A stretch of 64,000 nucleotides of DNA. It comes from CANKJK01 sp040081715 (GTDB lineage: Bacteria > Acidobacteriota > Vicinamibacteria > Vicinamibacterales > UBA2999). Shown here in pieces: positions 34,824 through 43,714 of this stretch. A program made the translations under genes and the position numbers. The stretch is from NCBI GenBank assembly GCA_040081715.1, contig JBEBFY010000003.1, positions 141,176 to 205,175 on the forward strand. The letters run 5' to 3'. The notes beneath the pieces are model-generated. The model was not told where the DNA came from. It saw nothing but the letters and a program-made list of their open reading frames with translations, and did not search any database. Positions within the stretch are counted from its first letter, which is position 1; the number at the start of each line of letters is the position of its first letter.

Positions 34824-36218
34824 ATGCGGATTCATCTGATCGGTGTGTGTGGAACGGCCATGGCGACCCTCGCCGCGCTGCTGCAGCGGCAGGGTCACGA
34901 CGTGCAGGGTTCCGACCAGCACATCTATCCGCCGATGAGCGACTTCCTCCGGTCCGAGGGCATCCGGCTGCTGGACGGATACCGGGCCGAGCATGTGTCG
35001 GAGGGGGTGGACCTTGTGGTCGTCGGCAATGCCATCTCTCGCGGCAACGCCGAACTCGAAGCCGTCCTCGACAGCCGGTTGCGGTACTGCTCGCTTCCGG
35101 AAGCCGTGCGGGAGCACTTTCTCTGGCAGACGCACCCCGTGGTGCTGGCGGGCACGCATGGCAAGACCAGTACGACGGCGCTGACGGCGTGGCTGCTGAC
35201 CCACGGCGGCCTGGACCCGGGCATGCTGGTGGGCGGCATCGCGCAGAACTTCGGTGAGGAGGGCACCAGCTATCGGCTGGGGAAGGGCCCGCACTTCGTC
35301 ATCGAGGGCGACGAGTACGACAGCGCCTACTTCGACAAGTCCGCCAAGTTCCTCAAGTACCTGCCGGAGGTGGCGGTCGTCGGCAACGTGGAGTTCGATC
35401 ACGCCGACATCTACGCCGACTACGCGGCCGTTGAACTGGCCTTCCGCAGGCTCGTCAACCTCGTGCCGCGACGCGGCCTGCTGCTGCTGGGCGCCGACGA
35501 TCCAGGCTCGTCGAGCCTGTCGCGGTATGCCGTGAGTCCGGTCGAGACGTTCGGTGTGACCGAGTCGGCGGACTGGAGGGCCTCTGATGTCGAGGCCCGG
35601 GACGGTGTCACCACCTTCACGGTTCACCAGCGTGGCGCGTTGTTCGGCTCGTTCCGTTCGCCGCTGCTGGGGCTGCACAACGTGCGCAACGCCCTCGCCG
35701 CGATTGCCGTGGGCGCATGGGCCGGACTGACGCCGGCGATTCTGGCGGAGGGACTCGCGTCGTTTCGCGGGATCAAGCGGCGATTGGAGGTAGTGGGCGT
35801 GGCGCGCGGCGTGACAGTGATCGACGACTTCGCGCACCATCCGACAGCGGTGCGTGAAACGTTGGCGGCCCTGCGATCCGGATATCCCGCGCGGCGCATC
35901 TGGGCCATCTTCGAGCCGAGATCCGCATCGTCCTGCCGCCGCGTGTTTCAGGACGCCTTTGCGGCGGCGTTCGGTGTGGCGGATGAGGTGGTGGTGGCCG
36001 CCGTCTTCCGCTCGTCGCTGCCCGAGGTCGAGCGACTTGACGCGGAAGGCCTGGTCGCGGACCTGGTGCGGCAGGGGCAGCGAGCCCGCTACCTCCCAGG
36101 CGTGGAGGCGATCGTGGACGCCGTGGCCTCAGGCGCGCGTGAGGGCGACCTGGTGATCGTGATGTCCAACGGCGGGTTCGGCGGCATTCACGGGAAGCTG
36201 CTGGCAGCACTTGCCTGA
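34824..36218 (+). CDS. mpl: UDP-N-acetylmuramate:L-Ala-gamma-D-Glu-meso-DAP ligase
   Basis: Mpl attaches a recycled tripeptide to UDP-MurNAc. The Mur-ligase start MRIHLIGVCGTAMATLAALL, the ATP loop AGTHGKTSTTAL (about 109-120), EGDEYDSAYFDKSAKFLKYL and FAHHPTAVRETLAALR are all present. The 464-residue length and the EYDSAYFDK motif distinguish Mpl from MurC. The stop is two bases before the next gene. Confidence 0.96.
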   Translation: MRIHLIGVCGTAMATLAALLQRQGHDVQGSDQHIYPPMSDFLRSEGIRLLDGYRAEHVSEGVDLVVVGNAISRGNAELEAVLDSRLRYCSLPEAVREHFLWQTHPVVLAGTHGKTSTTALTAWLLTHGGLDPGMLVGGIAQNFGEEGTSYRLGKGPHFVIEGDEYDSAYFDKSAKFLKYLPEVAVVGNVEFDHADIYADYAAVELAFRRLVNLVPRRGLLLLGADDPGSSSLSRYAVSPVETFGVTESADWRASDVEARDGVTTFTVHQRGALFGSFRSPLLGLHNVRNALAAIAVGAWAGLTPAILAEGLASFRGIKRRLEVVGVARGVTVIDDFAHHPTAVRETLAALRSGYPARRIWAIFEPRSASSCRRVFQDAFAAAFGVADEVVVAAVFRSSLPEVERLDAEGLVADLVRQGQRARYLPGVEAIVDAVASGAREGDLVIVMSNGGFGGIHGKLLAALA

Positions 36219-36220
36219 CC

Positions 36221-37900
36221 ATGTCCGAGTCCCTGCATCCTGACGGTGCCGGGCGCGGCTGGCGTCCGGTGGGCGAGGCGGCCTGGGTGCTGGAGGCTGG
36301 CGCGGGTCTGGACATGACGGTCAACGCCCGCATGCGCGCGACAGCCACCGAGGTCACACGCCTGGCCATTCCCGGCGTGCGCGATGTCGTGCCGGCGTGC
36401 GCGTCCGTCACAGTGCATGTCGACCCTCTGCGCTTCCGGCAGGAAGACGCGGTGCGCCTGCCAGAACTCGCGCCGGCGCCCACCGCCACCAGCGGCAGGT
36501 TGCGTGATGTGCCTGTGGTCTATGACGGCGAGGACCTCGACGCACTGGCCGCATCCACGGGCGTGCCGGTGGACGAGGTCCGGCTGCGGCATGCGGACGG
36601 CGACTACACCGTGTTGATGCTCGGCTTCGCACCAGGATTTCCCTACCTCGGGCCGGTGGACCCTCGGCTTGTCGTGGGGAGACGGCCCACGCCCAGGGTG
36701 CGCGTGCCTCGCGGTGCCGTGGCCATTGCCGGGGGCATGACCTGCATCTATCCGGGTGGCACGGCTGGAGGATGGCACATCGTTGGACGGACCAACCTGA
36801 GGCTCTTTGACGCTGCAGCGGCAAGCCCGGCGGCGCTGGCCCCTGGCGACCGGGTCCGGTTCGTGCCGGTCGATCGCCTCGAGCCTGGCGAGGGCTTGGT
36901 TGCCACTGATGAGCGAGGCGGGTGCGTGTCCGGCGGCCTCACCGTGCTTCGAGGCGGAGCGTCCACAACGGTGCAGGACCTCGGCCGCTGGGGCTTTCAG
37001 GCGATGGGGGTGCCCGTCTCGGGCGCGTGTGACGCGGGCGCGTTGAGATGGGCGAACAGGGCCGTGGGCAACCCTGACGATGCGGCCGGGCTGGAGGTGG
37101 CGGCGGTGGGGCCCGAGCTGCGCGTCGGTCAGAACACGGTGGTCGCATGCACCGGCGCGGACATGGAGGCGCACATCGACGGTCGCCCGATGCTCCCCGG
37201 TGAGCCAGTGGTTGCACGGGAGGGCGCCGTCATCCGCTGCGGCCAGACCCGAGGCGGCCTCCGAGCCTATCTCGCCGTGGCGGGCGGGCTGGACGTGCCG
37301 GTCGTCCTTGGCAGCCGGTCGACGTGTCTGCCAGGTGGTTTCGGCGGATACGCAGGACGGGCGCTGGCGGCCGGAGACCAGGTGGCCATTGGCCGTGCCA
37401 GGGACGCGGCGCAAGCGGGACATGGATCGTCGCTCGCGCGCCAGTCCCGGGTGGTGCAGTCGTGGATGGTCCCGGCTCGTACAGGGGTGGGAGAGCCAGT
37501 CCCGTTGCGCGTGTTGCCGGGTCCGCAGCGTGACGCGGTGGGGGAGTCCCATCTCGCACGTCTCCTGTCGGAGACGTTTCAGGTGTCTCCGCAGTTGAAC
37601 CGCGTCGCGTGCCGGCTCCATGGACGCCCGGTGAGCGTTCCGGTGCCGTTCCACGACATGGTGCCTGTGGGTACCGTGCCAGGGGCCGTCCAGGTGACGC
37701 CCTCCGGCGATCTGCTGCTGCTCCTGGCTGACCGCCAGACGACGGGGGGCTACCCGCAGGTCCTGAGCGTGATCGGCGCGGACCTCGGATCGGCCGCGCA
37801 TCTATCTCCTGGCGACACGGTGCAGTTTGTCCAGTGCTCCATGCGCGAGGCCATCGCGGCGCGTGTCATGGCAGAGGCGATGTTCCTGAATCATGTCTAG
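36221..37900 (+). CDS. Fused 5-oxoprolinase subunits PxpB-PxpC (KipI-KipA fusion)
   Basis: In this 559-residue protein the first part (about 15-225) is a PxpB/KipI domain (LMLGFAPGFPYLGPVDPRL, PRGAVAIAGGMTCIYPGGTA). The second (about 235-555) is a PxpC/KipA domain (STTVQDLGRWGFQAMGVPVSG, YLAVAGGLDVPVVLGSRSTC, TTGGYPQVLSVIGADL). The complex with PxpA hydrolyses pyroglutamate with ATP. PxpA is not in the window. The join is in frame with no sign of a frameshift. Placement between mpl and murB is unexpected. The stop overlaps the murB ATG region (8 bases). Confidence 0.9.
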   Translation: MSESLHPDGAGRGWRPVGEAAWVLEAGAGLDMTVNARMRATATEVTRLAIPGVRDVVPACASVTVHVDPLRFRQEDAVRLPELAPAPTATSGRLRDVPVVYDGEDLDALAASTGVPVDEVRLRHADGDYTVLMLGFAPGFPYLGPVDPRLVVGRRPTPRVRVPRGAVAIAGGMTCIYPGGTAGGWHIVGRTNLRLFDAAAASPAALAPGDRVRFVPVDRLEPGEGLVATDERGGCVSGGLTVLRGGASTTVQDLGRWGFQAMGVPVSGACDAGALRWANRAVGNPDDAAGLEVAAVGPELRVGQNTVVACTGADMEAHIDGRPMLPGEPVVAREGAVIRCGQTRGGLRAYLAVAGGLDVPVVLGSRSTCLPGGFGGYAGRALAAGDQVAIGRARDAAQAGHGSSLARQSRVVQSWMVPARTGVGEPVPLRVLPGPQRDAVGESHLARLLSETFQVSPQLNRVACRLHGRPVSVPVPFHDMVPVGTVPGAVQVTPSGDLLLLLADRQTTGGYPQVLSVIGADLGSAAHLSPGDTVQFVQCSMREAIAARVMAEAMFLNHV

Positions 37901-38984
37901 CTTCACGCCAGTGCCCGCCGTCGGGCTGGCGTCGCTGACCACGCTGGGCGTCGGCGGCGCCGCGCAGTGGTTCGGGACGCTGACCAGCGTGGCGCACGTG
38001 CAGGAGGCCTGTGCCTGGGCGGGTGATCGCAGGGTGCCGCTGACGGTCATGGCGGGCGGGAGCAACCTGGTGGTGAGCGATCGCGGGGTGCAAGGGCTCG
38101 TGGTTCGGGTCGCGATCCCGGGGGTGCAACTGGCGTGGGACGGCCGTGTACTGCGAGCCGGTGCCGGCGCCGGCGTGTGCTGGGATGCGCTGGTGGCGGA
38201 GGTCGTCGCGGCGGGCGGCTGGGGTGCCGAGTGTCTGTCGGGGATCCCGGGATCAGTCGGGGCGACGCCCGTGCAGAACGTCGGCGCGTACGGACAGGAA
38301 GTCAGCCAGGTCATCGAGGCTGTCGAGGCGGTTGATCGCGGGACCGGTGAGGCCGTGACGTTCCCGTTGGGTGAGTGCGTATTCGCCTATCGTGCCAGCC
38401 GGTTTCGCTCCGCCGACCGTGACCGGTACATCATTGTGGGCGTGCGATTCGGATTCGGCCGGGAGGCAGGGGCGTACACCTACCCCGACCTCACGCGTGA
38501 GCTGGCAGCCAGACACGTGCAGCGACCGGTGCCGGGAGATGTGCGCGAGGCCGTACTCGGCATCCGCAGGGCAAAGAGCATGGTCGTGGACCCCACGGAC
38601 CCGAATACACGGAGCGCCGGGTCCTTCTTTCTGAACCCCGTGATCGACCGAGCTGTGGCGGAGCGGCTGCCGGAACTGGCCGGCGGCGAGATCCCGCCCA
38701 TGTTTCCGGCGGAGTCCGGTCGTGTGAAGGTGCCGGCGGCCTGGCTGATCGAGCGGGCCGGCGGCCACCGCGGGATGGTGGCTGGCCGCGCGGGGATCTC
38801 GACCAGGCACACGCTGGCCATCATCAACCGTGGCGGGGCCACCTCCGATGAGATCGTGGATCTTGCCGTCAATCTTAAACGCCGCGTCGTCGACCGGTTT
38901 GGTGTGTCGCTGACACCTGAACCGATGTTCGCCGGGTTCGGCGATGATGCACGCATGACATTTCTGCAGAAGGTCGAGGGCTGA
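37893..38984 (+). CDS. murB: UDP-N-acetylenolpyruvoylglucosamine reductase MurB
   Basis: MurB makes UDP-MurNAc using NADPH and FAD. It has FAD-binding VMAGGSNLVVSDRGVQGLVV, GIPGSVGATPVQNVGAYG, the YAYR-type substrate motif FAYRASRF, the catalytic Ser in AGSFFLNPVI and a C-terminal PEPMFAGF. It has 363 residues and is a type I enzyme. Its stop overlaps the murA-family ATG by one base. Confidence 0.96.
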   Translation: MSSFTPVPAVGLASLTTLGVGGAAQWFGTLTSVAHVQEACAWAGDRRVPLTVMAGGSNLVVSDRGVQGLVVRVAIPGVQLAWDGRVLRAGAGAGVCWDALVAEVVAAGGWGAECLSGIPGSVGATPVQNVGAYGQEVSQVIEAVEAVDRGTGEAVTFPLGECVFAYRASRFRSADRDRYIIVGVRFGFGREAGAYTYPDLTRELAARHVQRPVPGDVREAVLGIRRAKSMVVDPTDPNTRSAGSFFLNPVIDRAVAERLPELAGGEIPPMFPAESGRVKVPAAWLIERAGGHRGMVAGRAGISTRHTLAIINRGGATSDEIVDLAVNLKRRVVDRFGVSLTPEPMFAGFGDDARMTFLQKVEG

Positions 38985-40246
38985 TGTCGTCACTGGTGAT
39001 CGAGGGAGGGCACCGTCTCGAAGGGCGCGTCGCGGTCGAGGGCAACAAGAACGCCGCACTGCCCCTGCTGGCCGCGTGCCTGCTGACGCGGCAGGAATGC
39101 GTCCTGACGAATGTGCCGCGTATCGGCGACGTGGAGGTGATGGCGCGCCTGCTCGCCGACCTCGGTGCCGAGGTCAGCGGGATCGGGACCACGACGCTCC
39201 GCGTGCGGGCCGATGACATTCGCCGCCACGAAGCCGACCGGACGCTCGTGGGCCGGCTGCGGGGGTCGGTGCTGCTGCTGGCGCCCCTCCTGGCCCGCAC
39301 CGGACGGGCGAGGCTGGCACCACCTGGAGGGGACTTTCCGGCCCGGCGCAGCATCTCGACGCATCTGGAGGCGCTCGGCGCCATGGGAGCCAGGTTGAGC
39401 GAGGGCCCGGACCACGTCCTTGAAGCGCCTGATGGCCTGCGGCCCGCCTCGATGTACCTCTATGAGGCGTCGGTGACGGGTACCGAGACAGCGCTGCTGG
39501 CGGCCGCCGCCGCACCGGGGACAACCGAGATCCGGCACGCGGCGACCGAGCCGCACGTCGTGGAACTGTGCACTTTCCTCGGCAGCATGGGGGCCGAGGT
39601 TCGTGGCGCGGGCAGCTCGACGATTCAGGTGACGGGCTGCGCGAACCTGAAGGGCGCCGAGCATCGGCTCGGCGGCGACTACATCGAGGCAGGAAGCTGG
39701 GCCGTGGTGGCGGCGATTACCGGCGGAGAAGTGGCCATCGACGGCGCGCGACCGGAGGATATCGAGGTCGTGGCGGCCGTGCTGCAGCGGATGGGGATCG
39801 TGTGCGGGATGGAGGGGGGGGCATTCGTCGTCCGTCCCTCACGTCCGAAGGCGGTGCGACGCATCGCCACGGGACTCTGGCCGTCGTTCCCGAGCGATCT
39901 GGTGAGCTTGGTCACCGTGCTTGCGACACAGGCTGAGGGCAGGACCCTCGTGCACGATTGGATGTACGAACTCCGGCTGTTCGCGCTCGAGCAGATGAGC
40001 GGCATGGGGGCCGACCTCTTCCTCGCCGATGCGCATCGCATCATCGTGAACGGACCGACGAAGTTGCGGGGCGGTCGGACGCTGGACAGCCGCGACCTGC
40101 GTTCGGGGATGTCGCTCATTGCGGCCGGCCTGGCCGCCGACGGCGAAACCTCCGTGGCGCCCCTTGAGACCGTCGAGCGCGGCTACAGTCAGCTCGTTGA
40201 CCGGCTCCACTCGCTCGGCGCGCGGGTGACCAAGGTCAGCGACTGA
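38984..40246 (+). CDS. murA: MurA-family UDP-GlcNAc enolpyruvyl transferase with Cys-to-Asp active site
   Basis: MurA catalyses the first committed step of peptidoglycan synthesis. VEGNKNAALPLLAACLLT (PEP/UDP-GlcNAc lysine), LWPSFPSDLVS (catalytic Asp) and DLRSGMSLIAAGLAADGE fit the family. The loop that carries Cys 115 in E. coli reads PPGGDFPARRS here, with Asp 117 in the cysteine position. Such Asp forms are known to be fosfomycin resistant. The loop is also slightly rearranged, so this could be a paralogue. It has 420 residues and follows murB directly. Confidence 0.88.
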   Translation: MSSLVIEGGHRLEGRVAVEGNKNAALPLLAACLLTRQECVLTNVPRIGDVEVMARLLADLGAEVSGIGTTTLRVRADDIRRHEADRTLVGRLRGSVLLLAPLLARTGRARLAPPGGDFPARRSISTHLEALGAMGARLSEGPDHVLEAPDGLRPASMYLYEASVTGTETALLAAAAAPGTTEIRHAATEPHVVELCTFLGSMGAEVRGAGSSTIQVTGCANLKGAEHRLGGDYIEAGSWAVVAAITGGEVAIDGARPEDIEVVAAVLQRMGIVCGMEGGAFVVRPSRPKAVRRIATGLWPSFPSDLVSLVTVLATQAEGRTLVHDWMYELRLFALEQMSGMGADLFLADAHRIIVNGPTKLRGGRTLDSRDLRSGMSLIAAGLAADGETSVAPLETVERGYSQLVDRLHSLGARVTKVSD

Positions 40247-40331
40247 ATCAGTCCCTGTTGCGGCGCCACTCTGACTTCTTCGCCCTCGGTGTCCCACCGT
40301 CGCGTACAGCGCCCGTGATAGCATCCGCGCC

Positions 40332-41894
40332 ATGCGAGCGCGTGTCCGCACCTGGGGGCTTGCGGCCGCGTTGCTCGGAATCATTGCGGTCCTCGACGTC
40401 GCGAACCTGGGGCATCTGAGCATCACCTACGACGAACCACGTCACTTCCTGTACGGGCAACACATCCTCAAGGGCGACTCATCGCGATTTGACGACAGCA
40501 AGATGCCGGTGTCGGCCCTGAACGCCCTGCCCGGACGACTCGTCCCGAGCCTGGACACCGTGGAGGCCGGCCGGTATGTCACGGTCCTGTTCTCGCTGCT
40601 GGTCGCCCTGTTGGTGTTTACCTGGGCACGCCAGCTCTACGGGGACACCGCAGGCCTCCTGGCACTGACGCTGTACACCTTCGACCCCAACCTCCTCGCT
40701 CATGCCCAACTGGTGACGACCGACATCTTCGCCTTGGGCACGATCACCTGTGCGCTTTTTGCGTTCTGGCGATATCTCCACAGCGGGAACTGGCGCACCA
40801 CGCTCGTCGCGGGTCTCGCGCTCGGCGTTGCGCAGGTGGCGAAGTACACCGCGCTCGCCCTGTTCCCGCTCTTCGTGGTCATCGCGCTGCTGTTCCACGC
40901 CCGCGACATTCGCCGGGAGGTGCGCGCATACGGTCGCGGCGCATTATGGGGGCGGGCGCTGCGCTTCATGGGGCCGGCGCTGGTGATGGTGGCCGTCAGC
41001 CTCCTCGTCATCAACGTGGCGTTCTTGTTCAACCGGACGGGAATGCCGCTAGGTGACTATGTCTTCCGGTCAGCGACGTTCACATCCCTCCAGGCGTCAT
41101 CAGGCGTGCTGGGCATTCTGCCGCTCCCGCTCCCTCACCCGTATCTGGAGGGTCTGGACTGGATCATCCAACGCGAACGCACCGGGGAGGGCTATGGACA
41201 CATCTACCTTCTCGGCACACTGCGCGCGGGCGAAGGGTTTCCTGGCTATTACCTTGTCGCTTCGATGTTCAAGGTGCCCCTCGGCACGCTGCTCCTCCTT
41301 GCCGCAGCCATCGCCGCGTGGGTGGCTCGGGTTCGTCGTGGCGAAGACGTCCGGAACGACTGGGTGCTTGTCGTTCCCGCCTCCTTCTATGTCGTCTACT
41401 TCAACTTCTTCTATCGCGCACAGATAGGTTTCCGCTACTACCTCGTCGTCTTTCCCCTGCTGTACGTACTCACTGGCGGCCTGCTTCGCGAAGGGCAGGG
41501 AAGGCCACGCGGGCGCATGCGGGTCCTGTCCGTTGCGCTTGCGAGCGTTGTCCTGTCTGTCCTGTCGTGGTACCCGCATTTTCTGCCGTACTTTAATGAG
41601 CTGATCGGGAACCGCCGCCTCTCCTACCGGGTGCTGGCGGACTCCAATATCGATTGGGGCCAGCACCGCTGGTACCTCAAACAGTACATGGCGTCACATC
41701 CGGGCGCGATCATCGAGCCAGACGGTCCCACGGCTGGCACCATCCTTGTGGGTGTGAACGCCCTGACGGGCGTCGCCGGAGATCCCGGGAAGTTCAAGTG
41801 GCTGCGCGACAACTTCACGCCGGTTGACGACATCGCCCACTCGGTCCTCGTGTACCGGGTGTCTCCACAGGATCTTGAGCGGCTCGGGCGGTAG
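40332..41894 (+). CDS. GT39/ArnT-like membrane glycosyltransferase
   Basis: This 520-residue polytopic protein (about 10-12 helices) has the GT-C acidic motif ITYDEPRHFLYG (Asp 34, Glu 35) in the first extracytoplasmic loop, then GRLVPSLDTVEAGRYVTVLF and YGDTAGLLALTLYTFDPNLLAHAQL. The C-terminal region has DSNIDWGQ and HSVLVYR. These enzymes transfer sugars from polyprenyl-phosphate carriers on the periplasmic side. The acceptor is unknown. It stands alone and converges on the leftward operon. Confidence 0.87.
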   Translation: MRARVRTWGLAAALLGIIAVLDVANLGHLSITYDEPRHFLYGQHILKGDSSRFDDSKMPVSALNALPGRLVPSLDTVEAGRYVTVLFSLLVALLVFTWARQLYGDTAGLLALTLYTFDPNLLAHAQLVTTDIFALGTITCALFAFWRYLHSGNWRTTLVAGLALGVAQVAKYTALALFPLFVVIALLFHARDIRREVRAYGRGALWGRALRFMGPALVMVAVSLLVINVAFLFNRTGMPLGDYVFRSATFTSLQASSGVLGILPLPLPHPYLEGLDWIIQRERTGEGYGHIYLLGTLRAGEGFPGYYLVASMFKVPLGTLLLLAAAIAAWVARVRRGEDVRNDWVLVVPASFYVVYFNFFYRAQIGFRYYLVVFPLLYVLTGGLLREGQGRPRGRMRVLSVALASVVLSVLSWYPHFLPYFNELIGNRRLSYRVLADSNIDWGQHRWYLKQYMASHPGAIIEPDGPTAGTILVGVNALTGVAGDPGKFKWLRDNFTPVDDIAHSVLVYRVSPQDLERLGR

Positions 41895-41954
41895 AAATGC
41901 CCGGTGCGGCTGACACTGGATCAGTCTCGCGCTGTCGAGTGCATCCGCAACGGC

Positions 41955-42401
41955 CTAGTGCGCGGGCTTGAAGTAGAGCACCATCGCCGCGCCCAGGGCG
42001 GTCACGAGAATCCCGACGTACAGGAGGGGATTCACGCCGTCCTTCGGCGGGTTCAGTTGCATGGAGAGCAGCACGTTCACGATCGGCGCGCCGCCAAACA
42101 CAATCGGCATCACGTAGGTGGGCACGCCACCGTTCTTGAAGGCGAAGATGATGCAGATGGCACCGGCGGCGCCAAGCGCGCCGGCGATGGTCGCCATCGT
42201 GGTGCCGCTGCTGTTGAACCCGGTGACGCCGCTGGGCCCGAGGGTCACCAGCGGGGCGACGACGGCCATCAGGAAGTAGGCCACGCCCACGCAGAGCAGC
42301 GCCTTCATGGGGTTGCCGAGGCCGACCTGGCCCTTGTAGAGCAGCACGCCGTAGACGCCCCACGAGAGTGCAGCGCCCAGCGCAAAGATTGCCCACGTCA
42401 T
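41955..42401 (-). CDS. Small DMT/EamA-like membrane protein
   Basis: The 148-residue protein has five hydrophobic helices: WAIFALGAALSWGVYGVLLY, LCVGVAYFLMAVVAPLV, MATIAGALGAAGAICIIFAF, MPIVFGGAPIVNVLLSM and LYVGILVTALGAAMVLYF. It resembles one half of a drug/metabolite transporter, so it may act as a dimer. ATG 42401 is chosen because GGAGGT lies six bases upstream; ATG 42443 would add a His-rich tail without a binding site. It is last in the leftward run and could export that pathway's product. Confidence 0.8.
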   Translation of the reverse strand: MTWAIFALGAALSWGVYGVLLYKGQVGLGNPMKALLCVGVAYFLMAVVAPLVTLGPSGVTGFNSSGTTMATIAGALGAAGAICIIFAFKNGGVPTYVMPIVFGGAPIVNVLLSMQLNPPKDGVNPLLYVGILVTALGAAMVLYFKPAH

Positions 42402-42508
42402 GCCCTTACCTCCCTGGTGCCCATGTGAATGTGTCGTAGCCATAAGTGAGTGCGACCTCGAATCCGCCTCAGTGTGTCGGAGCGGCGTCGGCAGATTGTA
42501 GTGCAGGA

Positions 42509-43714
42509 CTACGGGCGAGCCCTCAGCAGCGTCATGAGCGGTGAGGTGGCCACGGTGGTGACGAGGGCCATCACCACGAGCATCGAGAACAGCGGTGGCC
42601 CGATCAGGCCGAGCTCAAGGCCGATGTTGGCGACGATCAGCTCCATCAGCCCCCGCGTACTCAGAAGCACGCCAAGACGTGCGGCCTCGCGCCAGGCCAT
42701 GCCAGTGGCGCGGCCAGCCAGGCAGGCGCCGCCGCCGGTACCCAGCATGGCAGTGGCGATGAGGACCAGGCACAGGATCCAGCCGTGAAGGCCGGGAATG
42801 CCCATCAGCTCGGTCCGCATGCCGGAGACGGCAAAGAAGGCTGGGAGCAGAAGGGCCACAGGCCACGTAAGCCACCGCGTCAGCCGTGCGGCCGCGGCGC
42901 TGTCGTGCGGGACGACGAGCCCCGCCACGAAGGCGCCGAACACGGCGTGGATGCCGAGCATGTGCGTGGCGAGGGCCGAGAGGATGCCCATGGCAGAGAG
43001 CGCCACCAGGGAGCCGGGCATGGATCTGGTCTGGGAACCGGTCGTCAGACGTTCCACCAGCGGCCGCACCGCGACGAGCATCACGGCGATGAATCCGCAC
43101 GCCAGCGCTGTCGTCAGCAGGGCCTGGCCTGGGGAACCCTGGGACAGGCCGATGAGCACGGCCATCAGGCACCACACCACCACGTCGTTGGTGGCCGCGC
43201 AGGTGAGGGCCGTGGCGCCCAGGTCCGTTCGCAGGATCTGCCGGTCGCGAAGGATCCTGGCCAGCACGGGAAAGGCCGTGATGGAGAGCGCCACGCCGAG
43301 AAAGAGGGAAAAGGTCAGCGTGGTGGACGACGTGCCCGCGAAGGGCGCAAAGACAAAGCGCGCCAGCAGCACGCCGGTGGCGAACGGCAGGCCGATGGCG
43401 ACGGGGGAGACGGCCATTGCTACTCTGGCTCGGGCGCGCACATGGTCGGCGCTCAGCTCGAGCCCGACAAGGAACATGTATAGCCCCATGCCGATCTGGG
43501 AGAGCACGGCGAGGTTGCCAAGCACGCCTGGCGGAACCAGGAATGCGGCTGCGGCTGGAGCGAAGTGCCCGAGGAGCGACGGGCCGAAGGCAATGCCGGC
43601 CAGCAGCTCTCCGATCACGCGGGGCTGGCCCGCGCGCGCCAGGAGCCACCCCAGCGCGCGTCCCGCCACGGCCACCGCGGCGAGCGCCAGCAGCAGGCTG
43701 GCTATGGTGGCTAT
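42509..43714 (-). CDS. CPA2-type cation/proton antiporter (KefB-like)
   Basis: It has about twelve helices, with GQPRVIGELLAGIAFGPSLLG, LFLVGLELS-type MFLVGLELSADHV, ALSITAFPVLARIL, CAATNDVVVWCLM and ILSTRGLMEL-type LLSTRGLMELIVANIGLELG. These are signatures of Na+(K+)/H+ antiporters of the CPA2 family. No RCK/TrkA-N domain follows. The first ATG/GTG/TTG (GTG 43675) would clip the first helix. The frame extends to an ATA at 43714 that overlaps the upstream TAG by four bases, just as its neighbours overlap by ATGA, and GGAGG lies three bases before it. I give that start tentatively (401 residues). Confidence 0.85.
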   Translation of the reverse strand: MATIASLLLALAAVAVAGRALGWLLARAGQPRVIGELLAGIAFGPSLLGHFAPAAAAFLVPPGVLGNLAVLSQIGMGLYMFLVGLELSADHVRARARVAMAVSPVAIGLPFATGVLLARFVFAPFAGTSSTTLTFSLFLGVALSITAFPVLARILRDRQILRTDLGATALTCAATNDVVVWCLMAVLIGLSQGSPGQALLTTALACGFIAVMLVAVRPLVERLTTGSQTRSMPGSLVALSAMGILSALATHMLGIHAVFGAFVAGLVVPHDSAAAARLTRWLTWPVALLLPAFFAVSGMRTELMGIPGLHGWILCLVLIATAMLGTGGGACLAGRATGMAWREAARLGVLLSTRGLMELIVANIGLELGLIGPPLFSMLVVMALVTTVATSPLMTLLRARP

